Part shown: piece by piece, positions 1 through 6,759 of the stretch
Position numbering within the stretch: the stretch's first letter is position 1
How the letters are laid out: each line of letters starts with the position of its first letter
Assembly: GCA_900759225.1 (NCBI GenBank)
Contig: CAAEUM010000083.1
Span: forward strand, 1-8,897
Direction of reading: 5' to 3'
From: Lachnospiraceae bacterium
GTDB lineage: Bacteria; Bacillota; Clostridia; Lachnospirales; Lachnospiraceae
Length of the DNA: 8,897 nucleotides
Notes under the pieces: model-generated
Databases searched by the model: none
The model's input: only the letters and a program-made list of their open reading frames with translations
Told to the model about the DNA's origin: nothing
Program-made: the position numbers and the translations under genes

Positions 1-42
1 CTGCGTCCAATTCAGTATCTGGAAGAACTATTAGAAGCTTAA
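1..42 (+). CDS. C-terminal end of an unidentified upstream gene (partial)
   Basis: Reading frame 1 from the window edge gives LRPIQYLEELLEA followed by TAA at 40-42. The other two forward frames also stay open for a short way (stops at 32-34 and 66-68), so the frame choice is not certain. Thirteen residues are too few to recognise a family. No U-tract hairpin follows the stop, so no terminator separating it from the next unit can be claimed. Confidence 0.35.
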   Translation: MRPIQYLEELLEA

Positions 43-132
43 AAGATAGCCGGAAACAGAATTGGTGATGGATAATCATTCATGCGTTTGTCCTGTGAAA
101 GTGGTAAGTTTTAATAGTAATTTTTCACAAAA

Positions 133-143
133 TGGTATATACT
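133..143 (+). promoter_or_regulatory. Probable -10 region of the sufC-sufB promoter
   Basis: The bases TGGTATATACT include a TG-extended TATATA (136-141) and an overlapping TATACT (138-143). Both resemble a SigA -10 box, and the same TGGTATA core is seen upstream of dgt at 3729. No good TTGACA-like -35 lies at 16-18 bp spacing (115-120 reads TAGTAA), so the call rests on the -10 alone. Transcription would start near 150, leaving a leader of about 50 bases before the ATG at 198. Confidence 0.4.
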
Positions 144-174
144 GTAGATTATGGCCTGTTTTTAGGCGGTACAG
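142..174 (+). other. Small stem-loop in the sufC leader
   Basis: An outer stem CTGTA (142-146) with TACAG (170-174) encloses an inner stem GCCT (154-157) with AGGC (164-167) around a GTTTTT loop. The structure sits just before the ribosome binding site at 182-190. The stems are short and separated by internal loops, and the start overlaps the probable -10, so it may be double-strand symmetry (an operator) rather than RNA structure, or chance. Confidence 0.2.
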
Positions 175-197
175 AAAAAAGAGAGGTAGGAATTTAC

Positions 198-935
198 ATG
201 CTTACATTAAAGAATCTCTCCTTTGATGTCAGTGATGAAAAAGGAGAAAAGGGAATTATAAAGGATATAAGCCTGACCGTTGATGATGGGAAGTTTGTGG
301 TGATCACAGGGCCTAATGGAGGCGGAAAGTCTACCACAGCCAAGCTGATCATGGGAATTGAGCGTCCTACAGGGGGACAGATCTTCTTTGATGGACAGGA
401 TATTACAGATATGAGTATTACAGAAAGGGCAAATCTTGGAATCAGCTTTGCATTCCAGCAGCCAGTGCGCTTTAAGGGGGTTCAGGTCATTGACCTTCTG
501 CGCCTTGCTTCCAAGCGGAAGCTTTCTGTGACAGAGGCCTGTCATTATCTGTCAGAGGTTGGCCTGTGTGCCAAGGATTATATTAACCGCGAGGTAAATG
601 CCAGCCTGTCCGGAGGGGAATTAAAGAGGATTGAGATTGCTACGGTGATCGCAAGGGCTTCTAAACTGTCTGTATTTGACGAGCCGGAGGCAGGGATCGA
701 TCTGTGGAGCTTCCAGAACCTGATTCAGGTATTTGAGCGGATGCGCAGGAATACAAATGGTTCAATCCTGATCATTTCTCATCAGGAGCGGATTTTAAAT
801 ATTGCAGATGAGATCGTGGTCATTGCAGACGGGAAAGTGATCAAGCAGGGAACCAGGGATGAGATCATGCCGCAGATCATGGGAACTGCATCTGCGGTAG
901 ATGCCTGTAGCGGTTTTCTCGAAAATGAACAGTGA
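198..935 (+). CDS. sufC: Fe-S cluster assembly ATPase, SufC-like
   Basis: This is the ABC-type ATPase that powers Fe-S cluster assembly on its SufB-type partner in the cytoplasm; it has no membrane segment. The 245-residue length fits the family (about 250). Visible motifs are Walker A GPNGGGKST (38-46), the Q-loop FAFQQP (85-90), signature LSGGELKR (137-144), Walker B plus D-loop VFDEPEAGID (159-168) and the H-loop histidine at 195. The start at 198 is chosen over an in-frame ATG at 132 because AGAGGTAGG (182-190) lies 7 bases upstream, the family homology begins at MLTLKNLSF, and the earlier ATG lies inside the probable -10. The gene is 19 bases upstream of the SufB-like gene, in one evident operon. 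SufC-specific assignment rests largely on this partner; alone, the ATPase motifs are generic. With the short SufB it matches the two-gene SUF-like minimal system (SmsC). Confidence 0.9.
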   Translation: MLTLKNLSFDVSDEKGEKGIIKDISLTVDDGKFVVITGPNGGGKSTTAKLIMGIERPTGGQIFFDGQDITDMSITERANLGISFAFQQPVRFKGVQVIDLLRLASKRKLSVTEACHYLSEVGLCAKDYINREVNASLSGGELKRIEIATVIARASKLSVFDEPEAGIDLWSFQNLIQVFERMRRNTNGSILIISHQERILNIADEIVVIADGKVIKQGTRDEIMPQIMGTASAVDACSGFLENEQ

Positions 936-954
936 TAGGAAGGAGTGACGGAAG

Positions 955-1875
955 ATGATAGATAAGATCCAGGAGAGGATATTGGAGGAGGTAGCTGACC
1001 TTCACGGGGTTCCGGAGGGGGCTTACAATATCCGCGCCAATGGTGAAATGGCAGGAAGGAATACGACTGCCAATATTGATATTGTGACGAAGACGGATGT
1101 GCCGGGCATTGATATCCGCATTAAGCCGGGAACAAAGCATGAGAGTGTCCATATCCCGGTTGTTTTAAGTGCCAGCGGGATCAAGGAAACTGTATACAAT
1201 GATTTTTATATCGGGGATGATGCAGATGTTGTGATCGTTGCAGGCTGCGGTATTCACAATTGCGGAAACCAGGATTCCGAGCATGACGGCATCCACCGTT
1301 TTTACATTGGAAAAAATGCCAGAGTGAAATATGTGGAAAAGCATTACGGCGAGGGCGATGGACAGGGAAAACGCATCTTAAATCCGGGCACAGAGGTTTA
1401 CATGGAGGAAGGCAGCTTTCTGGAAATGGAAATGGTGCAGATCAAGGGTGTGGATTCCACCAACCGAACCAATAAGGCAGAGCTTGCAGCCGGTGCAAAG
1501 CTGATCATCCGGGAGCGTCTTCTGACTCATGGAGACCAGGAGGCAGTCAGCACCTATGATGTGTGCTTAAATGGGGAGGATTCCAGCGCAGATGTGGTTT
1601 CACGTTCTGTCGCAAAGGACCGCTCCATCCAGACCTTTAATTCTAAGATTATAGGAAACGCAAAGTGCAGCGGCCATACAGAATGCGATGCGATCATTAT
1701 GGATGATGCAAAGATCATTGCAGTTCCCGGACTGACAGCAAACAATATTGATGCGGCTTTGATCCATGAGGCAGCCATCGGAAAGATTGCAGGGGAGCAG
1801 ATCGTAAAGCTTATGACCCTTGGGCTTTCTGAGGAGGAGGCTGAGGCTCAGATCATTAACGGATTTTTGAAGTGA
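955..1875 (+). CDS. sufB: SufB/SufD-family Fe-S scaffold, short minimal-system form
   Basis: This is the scaffold partner of the preceding ATPase, on which Fe-S clusters are thought to be built. It has 306 residues, well short of the usual 450 or more for SufB, because it lacks most of the N-terminal region and keeps the beta-helix core and C-terminal helices. The C-terminal part is the clearest match: CSGHTECD (238-245), then IHEAAIGKI (270-278) and a closing SEEEAEAQIINGF. By eye, Cys244 corresponds to the catalytic Cys405 of E. coli SufB, and His271/Glu272 to its His433/Glu434; one gap is needed. Further cysteines are at 98, 103, 204 and 238, with GCGIHNCG at 97-104 conspicuous. The start has AAGGAG (940-945) about 9 bases upstream. 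No SufD, SufS or SufU gene is adjacent, which fits the SUF-like minimal system (SmsB) of anaerobes and archaea. SufD naming is possible from automated annotation, but the conserved cysteine favours SufB function. Confidence 0.88.
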   Translation: MIDKIQERILEEVADLHGVPEGAYNIRANGEMAGRNTTANIDIVTKTDVPGIDIRIKPGTKHESVHIPVVLSASGIKETVYNDFYIGDDADVVIVAGCGIHNCGNQDSEHDGIHRFYIGKNARVKYVEKHYGEGDGQGKRILNPGTEVYMEEGSFLEMEMVQIKGVDSTNRTNKAELAAGAKLIIRERLLTHGDQEAVSTYDVCLNGEDSSADVVSRSVAKDRSIQTFNSKIIGNAKCSGHTECDAIIMDDAKIIAVPGLTANNIDAALIHEAAIGKIAGEQIVKLMTLGLSEEEAEAQIINGFLK

Positions 1876-1940
1876 TCTGGTCATAGGGAGGTTTTTTCCT
1901 GCATAGGCTTTCCTGAGGGATACATAACAGGGAGAGACAG

Positions 1941-3680
1941 ATGGAAGACCAGAAGCGGGAAAATCTTTTAAATCTGGCGCTGGATGCAGGCCCCTTAGAG
2001 CGGCAGAAATCCGAAAATCTGGAGGTGGGCTATGACAGGCAGACCGGCGTATGGGAGCTGATCGTCCGTCATTTCGGAACGCTGGAGGCCCTTAGCCGGC
2101 AGGGGATTGAGGTTCATTACCTGTTAGGCGGCTATGCAGTCCTTAAGGTGCCGGAGCAGCTGATGGATGCAGTCAGTGCTATGGGACAGATTGAATATAT
2201 TGAGAAACCCAAGAGGCTGTTTTTTGCCGTCAATGCGGCAAAGGCAGCCTCCTGCCTTTTAGGGCTGCAGCCCTCCTCCAGCAAAGCTGCAGGGAGGCCG
2301 GTGGACAGCTTGGGCCGCGGGCTTACAGGCCGCGGCGTCCTGGTGGCTGTCATCGATTCCGGGATTGATTATTTCCATCCGGATTTTCGCAATGAGGACG
2401 GAAGCAGCCGGATCGTTTCGCTGTGGGATCAGAATCTGGGGGAGATTTATGATAATGCCCAGATCAATGAGGCACTGCAGGCAGAGAGCAGGGAAATGGG
2501 ATTAAGGCTGGTTCCAAGTGTTGACAGCTCCGGACATGGGACTGCAGTGGCTGCCATTGCTGCCGGAAACGGAAGGACTCAGGGAGGCACCTACCGCGGC
2601 GTAGCCTATGAGAGCCCGCTTTTGGTGGTAAAGCTGGGAAATCCGCTGGCAGATAATTTTCCAAGGACAACCCAGCTGATGGAGGGGCTGGATTTTGTGG
2701 TGCGAAGGGCCAGGGAGCTTGCTATGCCGGTTGCAGTGAATGTAAGCTTTGGAAATACTTATGGCTCCCATGACGGAACCAGCCTTCTTGAGACCTATAT
2801 GGATGATATTTCAAATTATGGCCGGAGTGTGATCACCGTGGGAACGGGCAATGAGGGGGTGGGGTTCGGTCATACAGCCGGGAAGCTGGAAATGGGGAAA
2901 ACAAAAACAGCAGAGCTGTCAGTGGCTCCCTTTGAAACAGGAATGGGAGTGCAGCTGTGGAAATCCTATGCAGATGTGTTCTCAGTGGAGGTTATAGCAC
3001 CCTCCGGCCAGTCCTTAGGGGTCTTAAAAGAAGAGCTGGGGCCCCAGTCCTTCCGCTATGGCAACACCCGGCTTTTAGTGTATTACGGGAAGCCGGCGCC
3101 CTACAGCCCCTTTCAGGAGGTCTATTTTGACTTTATCCCCACAGGCGCTTATATGGACAGCGGAATCTGGAGCTTCCGGCTGAAACCGGAGAAGATCGTA
3201 AGAGGGGACTTTGATTTCTGGCTTCCTTCCCGGGGAAGCTTAAATCCGGAGACCCGCTTTCTTTTTGCAGTGCCGGATACCACGCTTACCATTCCCTCCA
3301 CTGCCTCCAAGGTTATTTCTGTAGGCGCCTATGATGATGTACGGAAGGCTTACGCGGATTTTTCCGGCAGAGGCTTTACAAGGCAGACAGGGCAGGCAAA
3401 GCCGGATCTGGCAGCTCCGGGGGTAGGGATTACTGCAGCCCGGGCAGGAGGAGGCTATGAGGAGGTAACAGGAACCTCCTTTGCGGCCCCTTTTGTTACA
3501 GGAAGCGCAGCTCTTTTAATGCAGTGGGGCATTGCAGATGGAAATGACCCTTTCCTTTATGGTGAAAAGGTAAAGGCCTATTTTCACCGGGGAGCAAAAC
3601 CTCTTCCTGGCTTTTCTGAATACCCCAATCCACAGGTGGGATATGGGACCTTATGCGTACGGGACAGCCTGCCGCTGTAG
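1941..3680 (+). CDS. S8 family serine protease (subtilisin-like, Csp-like architecture)
   Basis: A 579-residue subtilase with a complete triad: Asp139 in VAVIDSG, His199 in SSGHGT, Ser513 in GTSFAAP, plus the oxyanion Asn304 in GTGNEG. Residues 1-100 form a prodomain-like region before the catalytic domain. About 200 residues separate Asn304 from Ser513; roughly 314-445 look like an inserted beta-rich domain. Prodomain plus jelly-roll insert plus intact triad is the layout of clostridial Csp proteases (CspB type), which activate the spore cortex hydrolase SleC. No signal peptide or membrane segment is seen, so secretion by Sec is unlikely. GGGAG (1930-1934) lies 6 bases before the ATG. The gap to sufB is 65 bases with no convincing terminator, so read-through is possible. 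No sleC or second csp gene lies in the window, so a germination role is inference; a general intracellular subtilase is the alternative. Confidence 0.88.
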   Translation: MEDQKRENLLNLALDAGPLERQKSENLEVGYDRQTGVWELIVRHFGTLEALSRQGIEVHYLLGGYAVLKVPEQLMDAVSAMGQIEYIEKPKRLFFAVNAAKAASCLLGLQPSSSKAAGRPVDSLGRGLTGRGVLVAVIDSGIDYFHPDFRNEDGSSRIVSLWDQNLGEIYDNAQINEALQAESREMGLRLVPSVDSSGHGTAVAAIAAGNGRTQGGTYRGVAYESPLLVVKLGNPLADNFPRTTQLMEGLDFVVRRARELAMPVAVNVSFGNTYGSHDGTSLLETYMDDISNYGRSVITVGTGNEGVGFGHTAGKLEMGKTKTAELSVAPFETGMGVQLWKSYADVFSVEVIAPSGQSLGVLKEELGPQSFRYGNTRLLVYYGKPAPYSPFQEVYFDFIPTGAYMDSGIWSFRLKPEKIVRGDFDFWLPSRGSLNPETRFLFAVPDTTLTIPSTASKVISVGAYDDVRKAYADFSGRGFTRQTGQAKPDLAAPGVGITAARAGGGYEEVTGTSFAAPFVTGSAALLMQWGIADGNDPFLYGEKVKAYFHRGAKPLPGFSEYPNPQVGYGTLCVRDSLPL

Positions 3681-3728
3681 GCAAAACAGAATAAATGTTC
3701 ATAAATACTCGCCTGGAATGGGGTTTTG

Positions 3729-3737
3729 TGGTATACT
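3729..3737 (+). promoter_or_regulatory. Extended -10 promoter element upstream of dgt
   Basis: TGGTATACT is an extended -10 (TGn followed by TATACT, one mismatch to TATAAT) in the gap after the protease gene. No clear -35 is found 16-18 bp upstream (the stretch around 3708-3715 is CTCGCCTG), which an extended -10 can tolerate. The start of transcription would fall near 3744, giving a leader of roughly 75 bases before the ATG at 3818. This is the probable main promoter for the dgt-dnaG-rpoD block. Confidence 0.5.
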
Positions 3738-3753
3738 AGCTCCATAGGATCGT

Positions 3754-3774
3754 CCGTTTTACGGCATAAAACGG
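3754..3774 (+). other. Leader hairpin with an alternative fold, upstream of dgt
   Basis: CCGTTTT (3754-3760) pairs perfectly with AAAACGG (3768-3774) around the loop ACGGCAT. The same 5' arm can instead pair CCGT (3754-3757) with ACGG (3761-3764) in the loop, so two mutually exclusive hairpins are possible. No U-tract follows, so it is not an intrinsic terminator. It lies between the inferred transcription start and the ribosome binding site at 3805-3811. Confidence 0.35.
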
Positions 3775-3804
3775 GAGTTTGAATAATATACTGATGGTAA
3801 GGAT

Positions 3805-3811
3805 GGGAGAG
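3805..3811 (+). promoter_or_regulatory. Ribosome binding site that decides the dgt start
   Basis: GGGAGAG ends 6 bases before the ATG at 3818. Upstream in-frame candidates are worse placed: the TTG at 3779 has GGGAG immediately against it (about one base of spacing), and the ATG at 3794 has no visible site. Confidence 0.55.
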
Positions 3812-3817
3812 TGGACA

Positions 3818-4825
3818 ATGATGATCAGGGAAGAACTGGAGGCCCTGGAGGAACAGACATTCAGTCCCTACGCTTCGTTTTCCGCCAAAACCAGAGGGAG
3901 GGACCGCAAGGAGCCTCTCTGTGATATCCGGCCGGAATACCAGAGGGACAGGGACAGGATCCTTCACTGCAAGGCCTTTCGCCGTTTGAAACATAAAACA
4001 CAGGTATTCCTGGCTCCGGAGGGAGACCATTACCGCACAAGGCTGACCCATACCCTGGAAGTGTCTCAGATTGCAAGGACCATTGCAAAAGCCCTGCGGT
4101 TAAATGAGAGCCTGACGGAGGCCATTGCCCTGGGTCACGACCTGGGCCACACACCCTTTGGCCATTCCGGTGAGGCAGTTTTAAATCGAATCTGCGAGGA
4201 CGGCTTTACGCACTATGAACAGAGCGTGCGCATTGTGGAGGTGCTGGAAAAGGAAGGTAAGGGCCTGAATCTTACCTGGGAGGTAAGGGACGGCATTAAA
4301 AACCACAGAACCTCGGGGCATCCTTCTACGCTGGAGGGAGGGATCGTGCGGCTGTCTGATAAGATCGCCTATATTAACCATGATATTGATGATGCTATAC
4401 GGGCCAGGATGTTTGTGGAGCAGGATCTTCCCGGGGAGTATACGGATGTTTTGGGCCACAGCGTACGGGAACGGTTAAATAATATGATATGCGACATGAT
4501 CCAGAACAGTATGGACAAGCCTTGTATTTCCATGTCGTCGGGGATGGAGGAGGCGATGCAGGGGCTGCGCAGCTGGATGTTTGAGAATGTATATAAAAAC
4601 GAGAAACCCAAGGCGGAAGAATCAAAGGCCCAGAATATGATTGCCCAGCTGTACGAATACTATATGCAGCATGTGGACAAGCTTCCCACAGAATATGTGC
4701 TCCTTATGGTAAACGGGGAGAAAAAATCCCGGGTAGTCTGCGATTATATTGCAGGTATGAGTGATATTTACGCCATTGACCAGTTTGAGGAGCTTTTTGT
4801 ACCCAGACGGTGGAATGTCTATTAA
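3818..4825 (+). CDS. dgt: dGTPase-like HD-domain triphosphohydrolase
   Basis: A deoxyguanosinetriphosphate triphosphohydrolase-like protein, expected to split dNTPs into deoxynucleoside and triphosphate and so adjust the DNA precursor pool. The HD metal-binding set is intact: His78 in RLTHTLEV, His107-Asp108 in LGHDLGH, and Asp181 in LSDKIAYINHD. The family N-terminal signature RDRDRILHCKAFRRLKHKT (43-61) is also present. From the ATG at 3818 the length is 335, matching the shorter Gram-positive group rather than the roughly 500-residue E. coli Dgt. An ATG immediately after (3821) is equally usable and matches relatives that begin M-x-IRE; in-frame TTG at 3779 and ATGs at 3794 and 3803 would add residues outside the family alignment. 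It is followed after 79 bases by dnaG, a usual clostridial arrangement. True substrate preference cannot be read from sequence. Confidence 0.93.
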   Translation: MMIREELEALEEQTFSPYASFSAKTRGRDRKEPLCDIRPEYQRDRDRILHCKAFRRLKHKTQVFLAPEGDHYRTRLTHTLEVSQIARTIAKALRLNESLTEAIALGHDLGHTPFGHSGEAVLNRICEDGFTHYEQSVRIVEVLEKEGKGLNLTWEVRDGIKNHRTSGHPSTLEGGIVRLSDKIAYINHDIDDAIRARMFVEQDLPGEYTDVLGHSVRERLNNMICDMIQNSMDKPCISMSSGMEEAMQGLRSWMFENVYKNEKPKAEESKAQNMIAQLYEYYMQHVDKLPTEYVLLMVNGEKKSRVVCDYIAGMSDIYAIDQFEELFVPRRWNVY

Positions 4826-4835
4826 AAAACAGATC

Positions 4836-4870
4836 GCAGCGGTTCAGGAGTATCCGTCCTGAACTGCTGC
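4836..4870 (+). other. Strong 14-bp hairpin between dgt and dnaG
   Basis: The arm 4836-4849 (GCAGCGGTTCAGGA) pairs along its full length with 4857-4870 (TCCTGAACTGCTGC), with a single G-U pair, around a 7-base loop GTATCCG. On the + strand it is followed by AATGGATTAAAA, not a T-tract, so it is not a standard intrinsic terminator for dgt. On the opposite strand a T6 run follows after 6 bases, a weak terminator arrangement at best. A partial attenuator, an RNA processing site or a 3'-end stabiliser are all possible. It ends 17 bases before the dnaG ribosome binding site (4888-4896). Confidence 0.65.
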
Positions 4871-4904
4871 AATGGATTAAAATATACAGGAGGGAGAGTT
4901 TTGC

Positions 4905-6734
4905 ATGCGTTATCCGGATGAAGTCATAGAGGAAGTAAGAATGAAAAATGACATCGTGGATGTGATTTCAGGATATGTAAAGCTGCAGAAAAAGGGGGCA
5001 AACTATTTTGGCCTGTGCCCGTTCCACAGTGAAAAATCCCCTTCTTTTTCGGTATCTCCGGGAAAACAGATGTATTACTGCTTTGGCTGCGGGGCAGGCG
5101 GGAATGTGCTGACCTTTGTGATGGAATACGAAAACTACACCTTTCAGGAGGCCTTAGAGGCCCTGGCTGACCGGGCAGGGGTAACCCTTCCGAAAATGGA
5201 ATACAGCAGAGAGGCAAGGCAGCAGGCAGAGTTTCGGGCCCGGCTTTTAGAGGTCAACAAGCTGGCTGCCAACTATTTTTACTACCAGCTAAAGCAGCCC
5301 CAGGGACAGGCCGGATATTCCTACCTCCACGAAAAGCGGGGGCTTACAGATGAGACGATTCTCCGTTTCGGCCTGGGCTATGCCAATAAAACAAGTGATG
5401 ATCTATACCGTTTCCTGAGGGAAAAGGGGTATGAGGACAGTTTTTTAAAAGAAACAGGCCTTGCCACCGTGGAAGAGCGGGGAGGAAGAGATAAATTCTG
5501 GAACCGGGTCATGTTCCCTATCATGGACGTCAATAACCGGGTGATCGGCTTTGGAGGCCGTGTTATGGGGGATGGGGAGCCAAAATACTTAAATTCCCCG
5601 GAAACCAGGGTCTTTGACAAGAGCCGCAGCCTGTACGGCCTTAATTATGCAAGGACAACCAGGGAGAAGTTTATGCTGGTGTGTGAGGGATACCTGGATG
5701 TGATCTCCCTTCATCAGGCAGGCTTTACCAATGCGGTGGCTTCCCTTGGGACGGCCTTTACCAGCCAGCATGCCATGATCTTAAAGCGGTATACCAGCCA
5801 GGTAGTCCTCACCTATGACAGCGACGGGGCAGGCATAAAGGCGGCCCTGCGCGCTATCCCGATCCTGCGGGATGTGGGAATGTCCATTAAGGTGCTGAAT
5901 ATGAAGCCATATAAGGATCCCGATGAGTTTATTAAAAATCTGGGGCCTGAGGCCTTCCGACAGCGGATCGACGAGGCAAAAAACAGCTTTCTCTTTGAGA
6001 TAGAGGTGTTAAAGCGGGAGTATGACCTGGAGGACCCGGAGCAGAAAACTCGGTTTTATCAGGAAACTGCCAGAAAGCTTCTGCAATTTGGGGAACCTCT
6101 GGAGCGGGATAATTACATCCAGGCAGTTTCAAGGGAACAGATGATACCGGAGGAGCAGCTGCGCCAGCTGGTAAACCGTCTGGGTATGTCCATGGGCTTA
6201 AAGGCAGGGGAAAGTTACCGGACAGACATGCGGGGCAGGGCTGCCATTCGGGATGAACAGGGGGATCCGGCGGAAAAAGCCCGGCAAAATCCCGTCTCCA
6301 GCCGACAGGCAAAGCCAGGAAGGGAAGATGGGATCCGCCGTTCCCAGCGTCTGCTGCTTACCTGGCTCATTGAGGATCCCCAGCTGTTTGAAAAGATCTA
6401 TGGCATCATAACTCCGGATGATTTTGTGGAGGATCTGTATCACCAGGTGGCAGAGCTTGTATTTAGGGGCCATGAGGAGGGAAGCTTAAATCCGGCTGCA
6501 ATCTTAAGCCGCTTTATTAATGACGAGGAGCAGTATAAGGAGGTGGCAGAGCTGTTTAATACCAGCCTGCGCCAATCCATGGGCAGTGAGGAAATGAAAA
6601 AGGCTTTTGAGGAAACGGTGATCCGGGTAAAGAAAAACAGCCTGGATGCAGCCAGCCGCAGGGCAAAGGATATTTCCCAGCTCCAGGATATCATAAAACA
6701 GCAGGCGGCCCTGAAACAGCTTCATATTTCATAA
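4905..6734 (+). CDS. dnaG: DNA primase
   Basis: DnaG makes the RNA primers for replication and is recruited to the fork by the replicative helicase. The 609-residue length and domain order are standard. The N-terminal zinc domain has the CHC2 ligands Cys38, His41, Cys59 and Cys62. The catalytic core follows at about 115-350, with TOPRIM residues Glu261 in EGYLDV and Asp305/Asp307 in YDSDGAG. A polar, probably flexible linker covers about 435-478, and a mostly helical C-terminal helicase-binding domain runs from about 480 to the end. The start has AGGAGGGAG (4888-4896) 8 bases upstream, and the protein begins at the family's usual point ([12 protein letters not shown]). It is followed by rpoD after only 25 bases, so the two are co-transcribed as in the classical macromolecular-synthesis operon. 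Nothing is truncated or missing. Confidence 0.98.
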   Translation: MRYPDEVIEEVRMKNDIVDVISGYVKLQKKGANYFGLCPFHSEKSPSFSVSPGKQMYYCFGCGAGGNVLTFVMEYENYTFQEALEALADRAGVTLPKMEYSREARQQAEFRARLLEVNKLAANYFYYQLKQPQGQAGYSYLHEKRGLTDETILRFGLGYANKTSDDLYRFLREKGYEDSFLKETGLATVEERGGRDKFWNRVMFPIMDVNNRVIGFGGRVMGDGEPKYLNSPETRVFDKSRSLYGLNYARTTREKFMLVCEGYLDVISLHQAGFTNAVASLGTAFTSQHAMILKRYTSQVVLTYDSDGAGIKAALRAIPILRDVGMSIKVLNMKPYKDPDEFIKNLGPEAFRQRIDEAKNSFLFEIEVLKREYDLEDPEQKTRFYQETARKLLQFGEPLERDNYIQAVSREQMIPEEQLRQLVNRLGMSMGLKAGESYRTDMRGRAAIRDEQGDPAEKARQNPVSSRQAKPGREDGIRRSQRLLLTWLIEDPQLFEKIYGIITPDDFVEDLYHQVAELVFRGHEEGSLNPAAILSRFINDEEQYKEVAELFNTSLRQSMGSEEMKKAFEETVIRVKKNSLDAASRRAKDISQLQDIIKQQAALKQLHIS

Positions 6735-6759
6735 CAGCCGTCAGAAAGGATGGGGCTAT

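Noticed and set aside
132..197. In-frame upstream extension of sufC starting at ATG 132 (22 extra residues).
   Set aside because: The ATG lies inside the probable -10 region, has no ribosome binding site, and the extra residues precede the point where SufC homology begins; ATG 198 has a good site.
1885..1920. T6 run with flanking AGG and CCT between sufB and the protease gene as a terminator.
   Set aside because: The pairing arms are only 3 bp and the T-run lies inside the loop rather than after a stem.
3664..3678. ACAGC/GCTGT hairpin over the end of the protease gene as a terminator.
   Set aside because: Only 5 bp, overlaps the stop codon and is followed by AGGCAAAACAG rather than a T-tract.
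3779..3817. Longer dgt start at TTG 3779 or ATG 3794.
   Set aside because: The Shine-Dalgarno spacing is wrong for TTG 3779 and none is seen for 3794; the family alignment begins at M-x-IREELE, fitting ATG 3818 or 3821.
3584..4051. 155-codon open frame on the - strand across the protease end and dgt start.
   Set aside because: It is antisense to two well-supported genes and a promoter gap, and its translation shows no recognisable domain; it reflects + strand codon bias.
4824..4870. The 4836-4870 hairpin as a - strand intrinsic terminator (T6 on that strand).
   Set aside because: Six bases separate the stem from the T-run and no - strand gene exists here to terminate.
5932..6312. 126-codon open frame on the - strand inside dnaG.
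   Set aside because: Fully antisense to a canonical primase gene; proline-rich low-information translation typical of a shadow frame.
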